A stretch of DNA of 55,524 bases from Bacteroidales bacterium. GTDB taxonomy: Bacteria; Bacteroidota; Bacteroidia; Bacteroidales; UBA10428. The notes under the pieces are model-generated. The model ran no database searches, was not told the origin of the DNA, and was given only the letters and a program-made list of their open reading frames with translations. Shown here piece after piece: positions 33,505 to 41,005 of the stretch. The DNA lies in the NCBI GenBank assembly GCA_035299085.1, contig DATGXG010000061.1, positions 1 to 55,524 of the forward strand, read 5' to 3'. Made by a program: the position numbers and the translations under genes. Every line of letters begins with the position of its first letter. Within the stretch, counting starts at the first letter, position 1.

Positions 33505-34506
33505 ATGGAGTTTGATAAAACCAAAAAAATAGGAATATTCAGGGCGCTTCAACTGGGCGACCTGCTTTGCTCCATCCCGGCAATAAGGGCGTTAAAGAGC
33601 GCTGCGCCCTCCGCATCAATTTACCTGATCGGATTGCCTGGAATGAGAATTATCACTGAACGATTCAGTCATTATTTCAATGGTTTTATTCCCTTTCCCG
33701 GCTACCCCGGGTTGCCCGAACAGTCTTACAATGTGAATGCAATTGCTGAATTTATTCTGGCCATGCAAAATGAAAAGTTTGACCTGATCCTGCAGATGCA
33801 GGGAAACGGCACAAAAGTGAATCAACTCATCGAGCTTTTGGGTGCCAGGTATTGCGGCGGATTTTACACTTCCTCCGATTACAAACCACCCGGTGATCTC
33901 TTTTTACCATACCCTGATTATGGCCATGAAACCGAGAGGCACCTGGCACTGATGCACCACATAGGAGTACCCGACGGATCCGTTGAAATGGAGTTTCCTT
34001 TGAGAGAGGAGGATCTGCTGGCTTATGATCAGTTGCACCTGGCCGATAAAAAATACGTTTGCATACACCCCGGATCAAGGGGATCATGGAGACAATGGCC
34101 GCGTGAGAATTTTGCCCGCATGGCCGATCTTTGCATAGATAATGGCTTAAACGCAGTGATTACGGGAACACCTGAGGAAACATCCATAGTGGAGGAGGTT
34201 GCTGCAAAAATGAAACACAAGCCGGTTATTGCAGCCGGTAAAACAAACCTGGGATCAATGGGTGTGATGCTTAAAAGATCTTCGGGATTGGTTTCAAATT
34301 GTACGGGTGTTTCCCATATGGCGGCCGCACTCAAAGTACCCGGGATCATAGTTTCAATGGACGGCGAACCCCAAAGGTGGGCTCCCCTGGATAAGGATTT
34401 GTTCTATACAATAAACTGGCTTGATGATCCTGATTATTCAAAGACTGAATCAGCGTTGATTACGCTCATACGTAACGGCAGTTTCAGCCAGGGATACGGA
34501 AGCTAA
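33505..34506 (+). CDS. GT9-family (ADP-heptose:LPS heptosyltransferase-like), plus-strand copy
   Basis: A 333-residue GT-B enzyme. 'KIGIFRALQLGDLLCSIPAIRALK' is the classical GT9 N-terminus, 'YVCIHPGSRGSWRQWPRENFA' the nucleotide-sugar site and 'SNCTGVSHMAAALKVPGI' the C-terminal conserved loop. It transfers heptose or a related sugar in the WaaC/WaaF family. The last 57 bases overlap, tail to tail, the second GT9 gene on the minus strand. A short direct word (CATCAAACA) is repeated in the 45-base gap before it. Confidence 0.92.
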   Translation: MEFDKTKKIGIFRALQLGDLLCSIPAIRALKSAAPSASIYLIGLPGMRIITERFSHYFNGFIPFPGYPGLPEQSYNVNAIAEFILAMQNEKFDLILQMQGNGTKVNQLIELLGARYCGGFYTSSDYKPPGDLFLPYPDYGHETERHLALMHHIGVPDGSVEMEFPLREEDLLAYDQLHLADKKYVCIHPGSRGSWRQWPRENFARMADLCIDNGLNAVITGTPEETSIVEEVAAKMKHKPVIAAGKTNLGSMGVMLKRSSGLVSNCTGVSHMAAALKVPGIIVSMDGEPQRWAPLDKDLFYTINWLDDPDYSKTESALITLIRNGSFSQGYGS

Positions 34507-35568
34507 AAGTGATTTCATCGCTTCAAGGATCTCATCGGTTGCCGGAACCGGATATTGTTGTTCATAAACCAGGTCATTCACATACCGGATCACCTCATTT
34601 TTACTTTCCATTTCCCTGGGAACGCTGTATTCAAGAACCCTGTTCGGCGTCTTCCAGGGAGTATGCTGTGGATTGGTGCGGGCATACAGCACTATAACCG
34701 GTGTCCTGAACCCGGCTGCAATGTGCACGGGTCCTGTATTCACCGAAACAAGTAACGAACACTGGCGGATAAGTGCCCCTGACTCGGGAACGGTCAATAA
34801 ACCGGCGACCGATTCGGCTTTCTTCCCTGATTCATCCGCTATTGAAGTTGCCAGATTGATATCCTGCCGTGATCCTGTGATCAGAATGGGTAAATCAAAG
34901 TATGCAGAAGTTTCCCGCACCAAATCGACCCATTTTTCAACCGGAAATGTTCTTTTAGGTTCACTCACACCGGGATGAAAAAGAAAGAACGGGCCTTTCA
35001 GCTTAATGCCTTTGAAAAAAAGCTTCCGGCGCATTCTTTCCCTGTGCTCCTTTTTCAGGGAAAGGGAAATATCTTCATGCTGACACCGTGCACCGATGCT
35101 TTCAACCAGGGCTATATCTCTTTTAACCTGGTGGCGGATCCATATGTATGGCTCCTTGTCGGGAATCCAGTTTGTAAGCAGGTCGTAAGGATTTTCACGG
35201 CAGTACGCCAGCCTGAGCCTTATTCCGCTCATCCAGGCCAACATGGCGGCTGGCAGCGAACTCTGGCTGTATACGGTGAAAATGATACACCCGTCAAACC
35301 CACGATTTTTTATTTTATCGGCAAGTCCGGTCAGTTTTTCAGGACTGACCACTTTTTCTTTTTTTAACCAGGGAAGATCGGCCGTAATGGTCTCATCAAT
35401 GAAAGGGATCATTTCAACTGCAGGGGCTGCCGCATCGGAAGTAAGCAGGGATACTGAACATCTGAAAGTATCTTTAACAGCACGGATCGCAGGAACCGAC
35501 ATAATGAGATCGCCCATGTTATCAGCCCGGATTACCAGTATTTTTTTGCATTCAGACCAGCTGTTCAT
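34450..35568 (-). CDS. GT9-family (heptosyltransferase-like), minus-strand copy
   Basis: A 372-residue GT-B enzyme with the same fold as its convergent neighbour: 'KKILVIRADNMGDLIMSVPAIRAVK' at the N-terminus, 'FFLFHPGVSEPKRTFPVEKWVDL' around 195-217 and 'LLVSVNTGPVHIAAGFRTPVI' near 285. It is the last gene of the minus-strand operon, 3 bases after the phosphatase gene. Pairing of two GT9 enzymes with a GmhB-type phosphatase suggests a heptose-containing glycan. Confidence 0.92.
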   Translation of the reverse strand: MNSWSECKKILVIRADNMGDLIMSVPAIRAVKDTFRCSVSLLTSDAAAPAVEMIPFIDETITADLPWLKKEKVVSPEKLTGLADKIKNRGFDGCIIFTVYSQSSLPAAMLAWMSGIRLRLAYCRENPYDLLTNWIPDKEPYIWIRHQVKRDIALVESIGARCQHEDISLSLKKEHRERMRRKLFFKGIKLKGPFFLFHPGVSEPKRTFPVEKWVDLVRETSAYFDLPILITGSRQDINLATSIADESGKKAESVAGLLTVPESGALIRQCSLLVSVNTGPVHIAAGFRTPVIVLYARTNPQHTPWKTPNRVLEYSVPREMESKNEVIRYVNDLVYEQQYPVPATDEILEAMKSLLASVSLAETAVTYERNQR

Positions 35569-35571
35569 TTA

Positions 35572-36111
35572 TCAGGATTTATTGAGTATGTATTCGGCTG
35601 CCTCTTGCAGGCTTGAAGCGATAAATTCGGGTGTCCTGAAAACTCCGTCCTTCCATTCGGTTTCATTCCCGTTATCAATGAGCACTGTATGACACCCGGC
35701 CCTGTTTCCCGCTTCGATATCATTTAATATATCCCCGATCATCCAGGATTCGGTGAGGTTAAGCTTAAATTCCCGTGCAGCCTGAAGAATCAGGCCGGGC
35801 GAAGGTTTTCTGCAAAGACAATGACTGTTTTCTTTATGCGGGCAATACAAAAATCCGGTCAGGTCAGCGCTGCTTTTCTTAAACATGCCCGAGATCTTGT
35901 TTTTTACACCATCAAGGGCTTCTTCTTTAAAATATCCGAGAGCTATGCCCGGTTGATTGGTGATGATGAAATAGAGATAATTGCGTGCAGATAACAAGGT
36001 CAGTCCCTCAGATGCATAATCATTCAGTATTATCTTTTCGGGATCGGTGTTATAGGGAATATCCCTGATCAGGGTACCGTCCTTATCCAGAAAAACCGCT
36101 CTTTGCCTCAT
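35572..36111 (-). CDS. HAD-IIIA phosphatase, GmhB-like (D-glycero-D-manno-heptose-1,7-bisphosphate 7-phosphatase)
   Basis: A 179-residue HAD enzyme. Motif I is Asp9-x-Asp11 in 'FLDKDGT', motif II is Thr51 in 'ITNQPG', a zinc site is formed by Cys90, His92, Cys98 and Cys100 ('CPHKENSHCLC'), and Asp127/Asp131 lie in 'IGDILNDIEAG'. The zinc loop and size are diagnostic of GmhB, which removes the 7-phosphate on the way to ADP-heptose. Neither gmhA nor hldE is in the window. It is tightly packed between GT4 (2 bases) and GT9 (3 bases). Confidence 0.9.
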   Translation of the reverse strand: MRQRAVFLDKDGTLIRDIPYNTDPEKIILNDYASEGLTLLSARNYLYFIITNQPGIALGYFKEEALDGVKNKISGMFKKSSADLTGFLYCPHKENSHCLCRKPSPGLILQAAREFKLNLTESWMIGDILNDIEAGNRAGCHTVLIDNGNETEWKDGVFRTPEFIASSLQEAAEYILNKS

Positions 36112-36113
36112 GA

Positions 36114-37403
36114 TCAGGCTGATTTGTGGATACTTTGAATTTTCTGATCAGACACCGGAAAGAGGTGTTTGCGTTTACTGAAAAGCAAGGAATTATAAAT
36201 ATCCTGCAATTTCAGCACCACCTTTTCCCATGTAAAAAGATCATTGGCCCTGCGGATACCGGCTGTTCCCATTGCAAAGCGTTTAGCCGGATTAAGAATC
36301 AACACTTTTACTTTTTCAGCAAGTGCATTTGGGTTTTTAGGCGGTACAAGAAGTCCGGTAACGCCATCCAAAACCGTATATTTAATACCTCCGACTTCAG
36401 AACCGATCACGGGAGTGCCGCAGGCCATTGATTCCACAGGAGTGATGCCGAACGGTTCATACCAGGGAGTGGAAACAAATACATCGGCCGCAGAATAATA
36501 ATAACTGAGTTCCTCATGGTTATGAGGTCCCATGAAATCTACCTTACCTGTAACGTTTTCCTCATCAGCAATTCTTTTAAGACGTTTTAATTCTGCAACA
36601 CTTGGACCATTTTCGGCATCGCGATCACCGCCCACAACCAGCAGTTTTAAATCGGGCATATCATGAAGATAGCTGAGTGACCTGATTACAGTATCAATTC
36701 CCTTACGGGGAACAACTCTTCCGAGCTGAAGCATAATGTGAGTATCTTCAGGGATTTTGAGATACCGGCGTGCTTCTTTTTTGTTTACGGGATGGAATTC
36801 ATCGGGATTAAAACCGCAGGGAATGATGCTAATATTTTTTGCAGGAGCCTGGTATAATTTTTTCTGGTCTTCTGCATCCTGCGGACATTCTGCAATGATC
36901 CTGTCGGCATACTGCATAATTGTTTTTTCAATTGCACTGCGTTCCCTGGGGAATTTATCCGCTTCCTTCTGGTATAGCGAGCGCACAAGGCCAAGGGCAT
37001 GAAAGGTAATGACAAAAGGAATTTCCAGCCTCATCTTTACCTGCATCGCAACCATACCCGACATCCAGAAATTGGCGTGAACCAGTTCATAGGTTATTTT
37101 GTATGACCTGATAAACCGGATCATATTTGAGCTGAATTCCTTCATAAAGGGCATCAGTTCTTCCTTCGGAATGAATTTTTCAGGGCCGGCATGGATGTGA
37201 ATAACCCTGATGCCGTTGTGCAATTTCACTATTTCTGGTAAAGCTGTATCATCTTTCCGGGTAAAAATATCTATTTCAAATCCGTGTTTCGAAAGTTCAA
37301 GAGCTGTTTCATTAACATATATGTTTTGTCCGCCGCTGTCTACGCCCCCGGCAAGAGCCAGTGGCGAGGCATGCTCGCTGATAAACGCTATTTTTAGTTT
37401 CAT
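36114..37403 (-). CDS. GT4-family glycosyltransferase (sucrose-synthase/MshA-like)
   Basis: A 429-residue GT-B enzyme. The N-terminal 'SGGQNIYVNETALELSKHG' is the glycine-rich acceptor-side loop typical of the sucrose-phosphate-synthase/MshA group. The C-terminal donor site has 'GRVVPRKGIDTVI' and the E-x7-E pair Glu316/Glu324 in 'EPFGITPVE', which hold the nucleotide sugar. It lies 15 bases after the upstream GT4 gene and 2 bases before the phosphatase gene. Confidence 0.93.
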   Translation of the reverse strand: MKLKIAFISEHASPLALAGGVDSGGQNIYVNETALELSKHGFEIDIFTRKDDTALPEIVKLHNGIRVIHIHAGPEKFIPKEELMPFMKEFSSNMIRFIRSYKITYELVHANFWMSGMVAMQVKMRLEIPFVITFHALGLVRSLYQKEADKFPRERSAIEKTIMQYADRIIAECPQDAEDQKKLYQAPAKNISIIPCGFNPDEFHPVNKKEARRYLKIPEDTHIMLQLGRVVPRKGIDTVIRSLSYLHDMPDLKLLVVGGDRDAENGPSVAELKRLKRIADEENVTGKVDFMGPHNHEELSYYYSAADVFVSTPWYEPFGITPVESMACGTPVIGSEVGGIKYTVLDGVTGLLVPPKNPNALAEKVKVLILNPAKRFAMGTAGIRRANDLFTWEKVVLKLQDIYNSLLFSKRKHLFPVSDQKIQSIHKSA

Positions 37404-37418
37404 ACTTACTGGTTTGGT

Positions 37419-38381
37419 TTACATATTCTTTTCCATAACATTGCTTTTTTGCATCACTTCGCTGAACAAGCTTTCCCATTCACCTGTAAACCTTGAAATA
37501 TCAAACATCTGCATGGCTGTTAACCGCGCAGCATCTCCTATCCGTTTTGCTTCCGCCCTGCGGTCAAGCAGGAATTTCATCTTTTCGATCAGGTAATCTG
37601 TATTCGTATGAATAAAACCATTGACTCCGTTTTGTAAAGCGACTGACATTTCTGTGGTAGCCATTCCCACTACGGGCATACCCTGCATCATAGCCTCACA
37701 TACAGCAAGGCCCAGACTGGTATATCGAATAGGATTAAAAAAGAAACGGTATTTGCTGATAAAGGCCGGAAGCTGCGGGTGAAGCACCTCGTAACCGCCA
37801 AGCGGTTCGGCGCCCAATCCGACAAGGTCAAGCGGAACCTTTTTTCTCACTTTGTTAAATATGTCTAGTCCCAAAAGACGCCCTCGGGTGGGCAGGTTAT
37901 TGATAACCACAATGCCTTTCTGTATTTCGCCCGACCACAAATGTCCCATGTCAGAGACACCATGGCTGATGACGTAACTGCTGCTGTTCCCGTTATCCCA
38001 CATGAGGTGGTTGAAATGTGTGACATGCACTACGGTGACTTCGGGGTCAACCACAACAAGCCGGGCGTTAACAGGATGTGCAATTGGGGGATCGTGCTTA
38101 AGAAATATTCTTGGAAGCTTGCGCTGTTCGGGCGAAAGAATGTCGTACTGGTCGACAAGGTAATTCCGGTCAGTCTGGTAAAGGACTACATCAAAATGGT
38201 GAGTTTTGACTTCCTCTGCGGGAACTTCGATTACATTGGGACCGAAGGGGAAAGTAAGGCCACGGCCGTAATATCCTTCGTCCCGTTTTTCATTAACCGG
38301 GATGTAAATTTCGTAATTACCCAGGGAAAGATAATAGAGATAACTCCCATGGATATGCCATGTAAAAATCTTCTTGCGCAT
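37419..38381 (-). CDS. Short GT4-like glycosyltransferase with an altered E-x7-E motif
   Basis: A 320-residue protein from the ATG at 38381 (an upstream TTG at 38411 adds ten residues). The C-terminal half is a recognisable GT4 donor domain ('FNPIRYTSLGLAVCEAMMQG' and 'GMPVVGMATTEM'), but the first Glu of E-x7-E is Thr ('TSLGLAVCE'). The N-terminal half is shorter than usual and begins 'KKIFTWHIHGSYLYYLSLG'. It is the first gene of the minus-strand glycan operon. It may use an unusual donor or be impaired; most likely an active divergent GT4. Confidence 0.82.
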   Translation of the reverse strand: MRKKIFTWHIHGSYLYYLSLGNYEIYIPVNEKRDEGYYGRGLTFPFGPNVIEVPAEEVKTHHFDVVLYQTDRNYLVDQYDILSPEQRKLPRIFLKHDPPIAHPVNARLVVVDPEVTVVHVTHFNHLMWDNGNSSSYVISHGVSDMGHLWSGEIQKGIVVINNLPTRGRLLGLDIFNKVRKKVPLDLVGLGAEPLGGYEVLHPQLPAFISKYRFFFNPIRYTSLGLAVCEAMMQGMPVVGMATTEMSVALQNGVNGFIHTNTDYLIEKMKFLLDRRAEAKRIGDAARLTAMQMFDISRFTGEWESLFSEVMQKSNVMEKNM

Positions 38382-38719
38382 AACAGCATTGCCTTTAACG
38401 ATGTGATCCAATAATTTAGGAACAGGACTTTCTTGAAAAGGTTTATCAGAAGCGGTTCTATCTGCTCAACTTTAACATTTGGGCTGGCACCAAGTATCCA
38501 GTATCAAGCTTTTAATTGCCCCGTGCCTTCAGGCCGGGGTATATTATCCTATGATCACCGTCATGTCAATGGCTTTAGCCATCTCCGGTTAACAGGTGTT
38601 TTAGACGGGATGTTTATATGTATCTCCTCCGCATCCAGTATCCGGCATCTTTCTCAAATAATATTTTGATCATAAGACTATTTTGAATATTTTTGCCGTC
38701 CATTGAAGCAATTTCTTTT
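38382..38719. other. Gene-free spacer before tRNA-Arg
   Basis: About 340 bases between the glycan operon and the tRNA. It contains an inverted copy of the GGATACTGGATGC word family (38631-38650), a compact hairpin CCCCG / CGGGG with CCT / AGG inside (38519-38539) and the tRNA promoter. A 78-codon frame on plus (38433-38669) has no protein-like composition or start signal and was not accepted. Confidence 0.65.
38665..38695 (+). promoter_or_regulatory. Promoter of tRNA-Arg
   Basis: TTTG (38665-38668) and TATTTTTG (38688-38695) are 19 bases apart, an exact match to the Bacteroidota consensus. The predicted start lies about 18 bases before the mature tRNA. Confidence 0.78.
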
Positions 38720-38791
38720 GGCCCTATAGTTCAATGGATAGAACGGAGGTTTCCTAAACCTTAAATCCAGGTTCGATTCCTGGTGGGGCTA
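38720..38791 (+). tRNA. tRNA-Arg (anticodon CCU)
   Basis: The cloverleaf folds fully: acceptor GGCCCTA / TGGGGCT with G-U wobbles, D-stem GTTC / GAAC, anticodon stem GAGGT / ACCTT around the loop TTCCTAA (anticodon CCU, decoding AGG), T-arm CCAGG-TTCGATT-CCTGG. The discriminator is A and CCA is not encoded. It has its own promoter and no visible attachment-site duplication downstream. Confidence 0.95.
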
Positions 38792-38792
38792 C

Positions 38793-38883
38793 TAAGCAAT
38801 GAGTAATCGGTAATCATTGATCTGTAATCGGTAATCCGAAATGCTTCTTTAATCGTAAATCGTAAATCGTAAATCGTAAATTT
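38793..38883. repeat. GTAATCG and AATCGTA word arrays
   Basis: After the tRNA come GTAATCGGTAATC words, then four copies of the heptamer AATCGTA (about 38857-38883). Read on the minus strand, the heptamer array (ATTTACG) begins about 8 bases after the epimerase stop codon. Confidence 0.8.
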
Positions 38884-38887
38884 TCTC

Positions 38888-39874
38888 TTAGGGTTTTAGG
38901 TAGCCGTTTTCCCTGAACCATTGCATGGCATCTTTAATGGCTGTTTCAACCGGAGTCTGTGGCATGTTTAATTCATGTACAGCCTTTAATCCCGTATAAT
39001 AATTACCTGTGCGCAGGATTTCTGCATTAATTGAATTCAGGTCGGAACGTATACCTGCATAAGAAATTAGATTTCCAATATCTCCCAATAATGAAAGGAA
39101 CCAGCCTGGCAACAGAATTTTAAGTGATTTTTGACCCGTTGTTTTTTTAAGTTTCTCAAAGAATTCTGAATAGGTCAGATTTTCATTGGCCAGTAAATAG
39201 CACGATCCTGATTTACCATTTTGTATTGCATTGCAGATTGCTATTGATGCATCACCGACATGAATAAAGTTCTTTCCTCCCGGGGGAATAAATACAAATC
39301 TTCTCCCGTACATCATCAGCAGAATCCTTCCGGAACTTGGTTTTGTGTCATATGGCCCGATCATGAACGTGGGATTGACAACTACTGTATTCAGCTTTGC
39401 GGTCAGCCCGTAATCCTGCACAAGCTCCTGCGCTTTCATCTTGCTTATCGCATAGGGAGCATGCGAAAAAGGATATTTCACCGGATTCGTTTCATTACCC
39501 GGATTTTTCCGGGTTCCATGACCAAGGGTGTTTGCCGTACTTATAAAAATAAACCTTTTGATATGGTGCTTCCCTGAAGCCTCAAGAAGATTTAAAGTCG
39601 CCTGGTAATTTGTCTGCATCAGGGGCTCAAAACTCCTGTAGTGCTGTGAGGTATCGGCTGCCGCATGTATAACCACATCACAACCTGTCACGGCGTCTTC
39701 AGCATCAATCATATTTACCATATTCCCCCGGAACAGCTCATAGTCCGCCCCGTTCAAAGCAGATAAATCAGCCGTCGCACGTACCAGGGCCCGTACCTGA
39801 TGTCCTCTTTTATTAAGCTCCCTGATTACATTGGAAGCGAGGAACCCGTTTGCTCCGGTTACCAGGATCTTCAT
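38888..39874 (-). CDS. NAD(P)-dependent epimerase/reductase (extended SDR)
   Basis: A 328-residue Rossmann enzyme. 'ILVTGANGFLASNVIREL' is the dinucleotide-binding glycine motif, 'GCDVVIHAAADTS' and the catalytic Tyr-x3-Lys in 'APYAISKMKAQEL' are present. Sequence style is that of dihydroflavonol-4-reductase/UDP-glucose-4-epimerase-like SDRs. It lies across the tRNA from the glycan operon on the same strand and could supply a modified sugar for it; that link is inference. Substrate unknown. Confidence 0.9.
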   Translation of the reverse strand: MKILVTGANGFLASNVIRELNKRGHQVRALVRATADLSALNGADYELFRGNMVNMIDAEDAVTGCDVVIHAAADTSQHYRSFEPLMQTNYQATLNLLEASGKHHIKRFIFISTANTLGHGTRKNPGNETNPVKYPFSHAPYAISKMKAQELVQDYGLTAKLNTVVVNPTFMIGPYDTKPSSGRILLMMYGRRFVFIPPGGKNFIHVGDASIAICNAIQNGKSGSCYLLANENLTYSEFFEKLKKTTGQKSLKILLPGWFLSLLGDIGNLISYAGIRSDLNSINAEILRTGNYYTGLKAVHELNMPQTPVETAIKDAMQWFRENGYLKP

Positions 39875-39923
39875 GAATTGAAAGTTAGGGATTTTTCAAA
39901 CAACAAATCACAAAAAAGTAACC

Positions 39924-40045
39924 ACAAGCTCAACGGACATATGATTTCGTTTGATTATTTACCACAAAAAGCATGACTGAGCTTGTCGAAGGCATGCTTG
40001 TTATTGTTTAATATCGCGGTGGCTGAGCTTGCCGAAGCCATGCGA
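39924..40045. repeat. Dispersed hairpin element, copy 2
   Basis: AAGCTCAACGGACATATGATTT (starting about 39924) through GCATGACTGAGCTTGTCGAAGGCATGC (about 39971-39997) matches the inner part of the 16117-16235 element. A further inverted unit GGCTGAGCTTGCCGAAGCC lies at about 40021-40039. GCATG / CATGC arms make a self-contained hairpin in the middle. Confidence 0.75.
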
Positions 40046-40084
40046 ACACTGAACACCAATTTGCGATTTAAGAAGTTTTGCCAA

Positions 40085-40996
40085 TCACAACAACGTTATC
40101 GATCCGAAACTGGCATAAATTTTTAGTTTCGGCAGGGATGGCGACGGAACATAATTCAACATCCACTTTTCCTGGTCCTGCTTCGGATTATAATTGGTTG
40201 TAAACAGGCTGGCATTTGTTGTATAACATTCCTTTGCCATGGTGAGGGGACAATGCGATCCTTCAAACTCTAAAACATTCGGTTTGCAATTCTTATTGTT
40301 AACCAGGATTTCAGTTGCATGGCTATTAATCGTCAGGTTGAAAGGCTTTTCTCCGGAAATCATTTTAAAACTCCCTGATTCACATTCAACCGATAATTTT
40401 CCGGAAACATTGTCCATTGTAATACCAGCATACCGGGTTTTGAGCGAACCACGCACATTTGAGTTTGTTGCAGCAAAATCCCCGACCTGGATGGAGAGAT
40501 TCAAAATACCATTGTAATTCGTTACAGCCAGGTCACAGTATTGGAGACCGCCAGCTAATACTCCTGATATTTCGTTCACCGTAACCCTGCCAAATTTATT
40601 ATTAACAGTAATGTTAGCCCAGGATGGCACATGGATCACATATCCGCATGTCAATGTACTTTTAATTTCCTGTGGCTCATTATCAGGAATAACCGTCTTG
40701 TTATTGAGAAATATGTTTCCCCTGCTGCTTATGAGATTATACACAATACGATCCAGATCTTTCCGGGCAACGGATTCCTCTTTATTTTTTGCGCTCATTG
40801 TAAATTCAACGGAAACTTCAGACCGGTCCCATTTTTGAATGCTAATTATGCCCCGTTCCGCCTGAATGATGATCTGACCATGAGTATTGTATTTAAATGT
40901 TTTTTCAGATTTCCGGGTAACCGTTTTATAGGTTTCCTGGGCCGGCAGGTTATAAAAGCCGGCAGCGAATAGTATAAGTAGTAAAATTTTTGCCAT
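40085..40996 (-). CDS. Exported protein with a DUF4097-like beta-helix
   Basis: A 303-residue protein with a signal peptide ('KILLLILFAAGFYNLPAQ'). The mature part alternates short strands and turns ('ITVNNKFGRVTVNEISGVLAGG', 'LAVTNYNGILNLSIQVGDF', 'SNVRGSLKTRYAGITMDNVSGKL' regions), as in DUF4097/DUF2807 beta-helical adhesin-like proteins. It is the fourth and last gene of the second sigma / anti-sigma-like / barrel set, 9 bases after the barrel gene. It may be a periplasmic or surface partner of that barrel; function not known. Confidence 0.75.
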   Translation of the reverse strand: MAKILLLILFAAGFYNLPAQETYKTVTRKSEKTFKYNTHGQIIIQAERGIISIQKWDRSEVSVEFTMSAKNKEESVARKDLDRIVYNLISSRGNIFLNNKTVIPDNEPQEIKSTLTCGYVIHVPSWANITVNNKFGRVTVNEISGVLAGGLQYCDLAVTNYNGILNLSIQVGDFAATNSNVRGSLKTRYAGITMDNVSGKLSVECESGSFKMISGEKPFNLTINSHATEILVNNKNCKPNVLEFEGSHCPLTMAKECYTTNASLFTTNYNPKQDQEKWMLNYVPSPSLPKLKIYASFGSITLL

Positions 40997-41005
40997 GGCC
41001 TTTAA

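Noticed and set aside
38433..38669. 78-codon frame before tRNA-Arg
   Set aside because: It covers an intergenic hairpin and a dispersed repeat, shows no protein-like pattern and has no promoter or ribosome site.
38720..38791. tRNA-Arg as an integration site for a mobile island
   Set aside because: No integrase gene and no direct repeat of the tRNA 3' end were found in the window.
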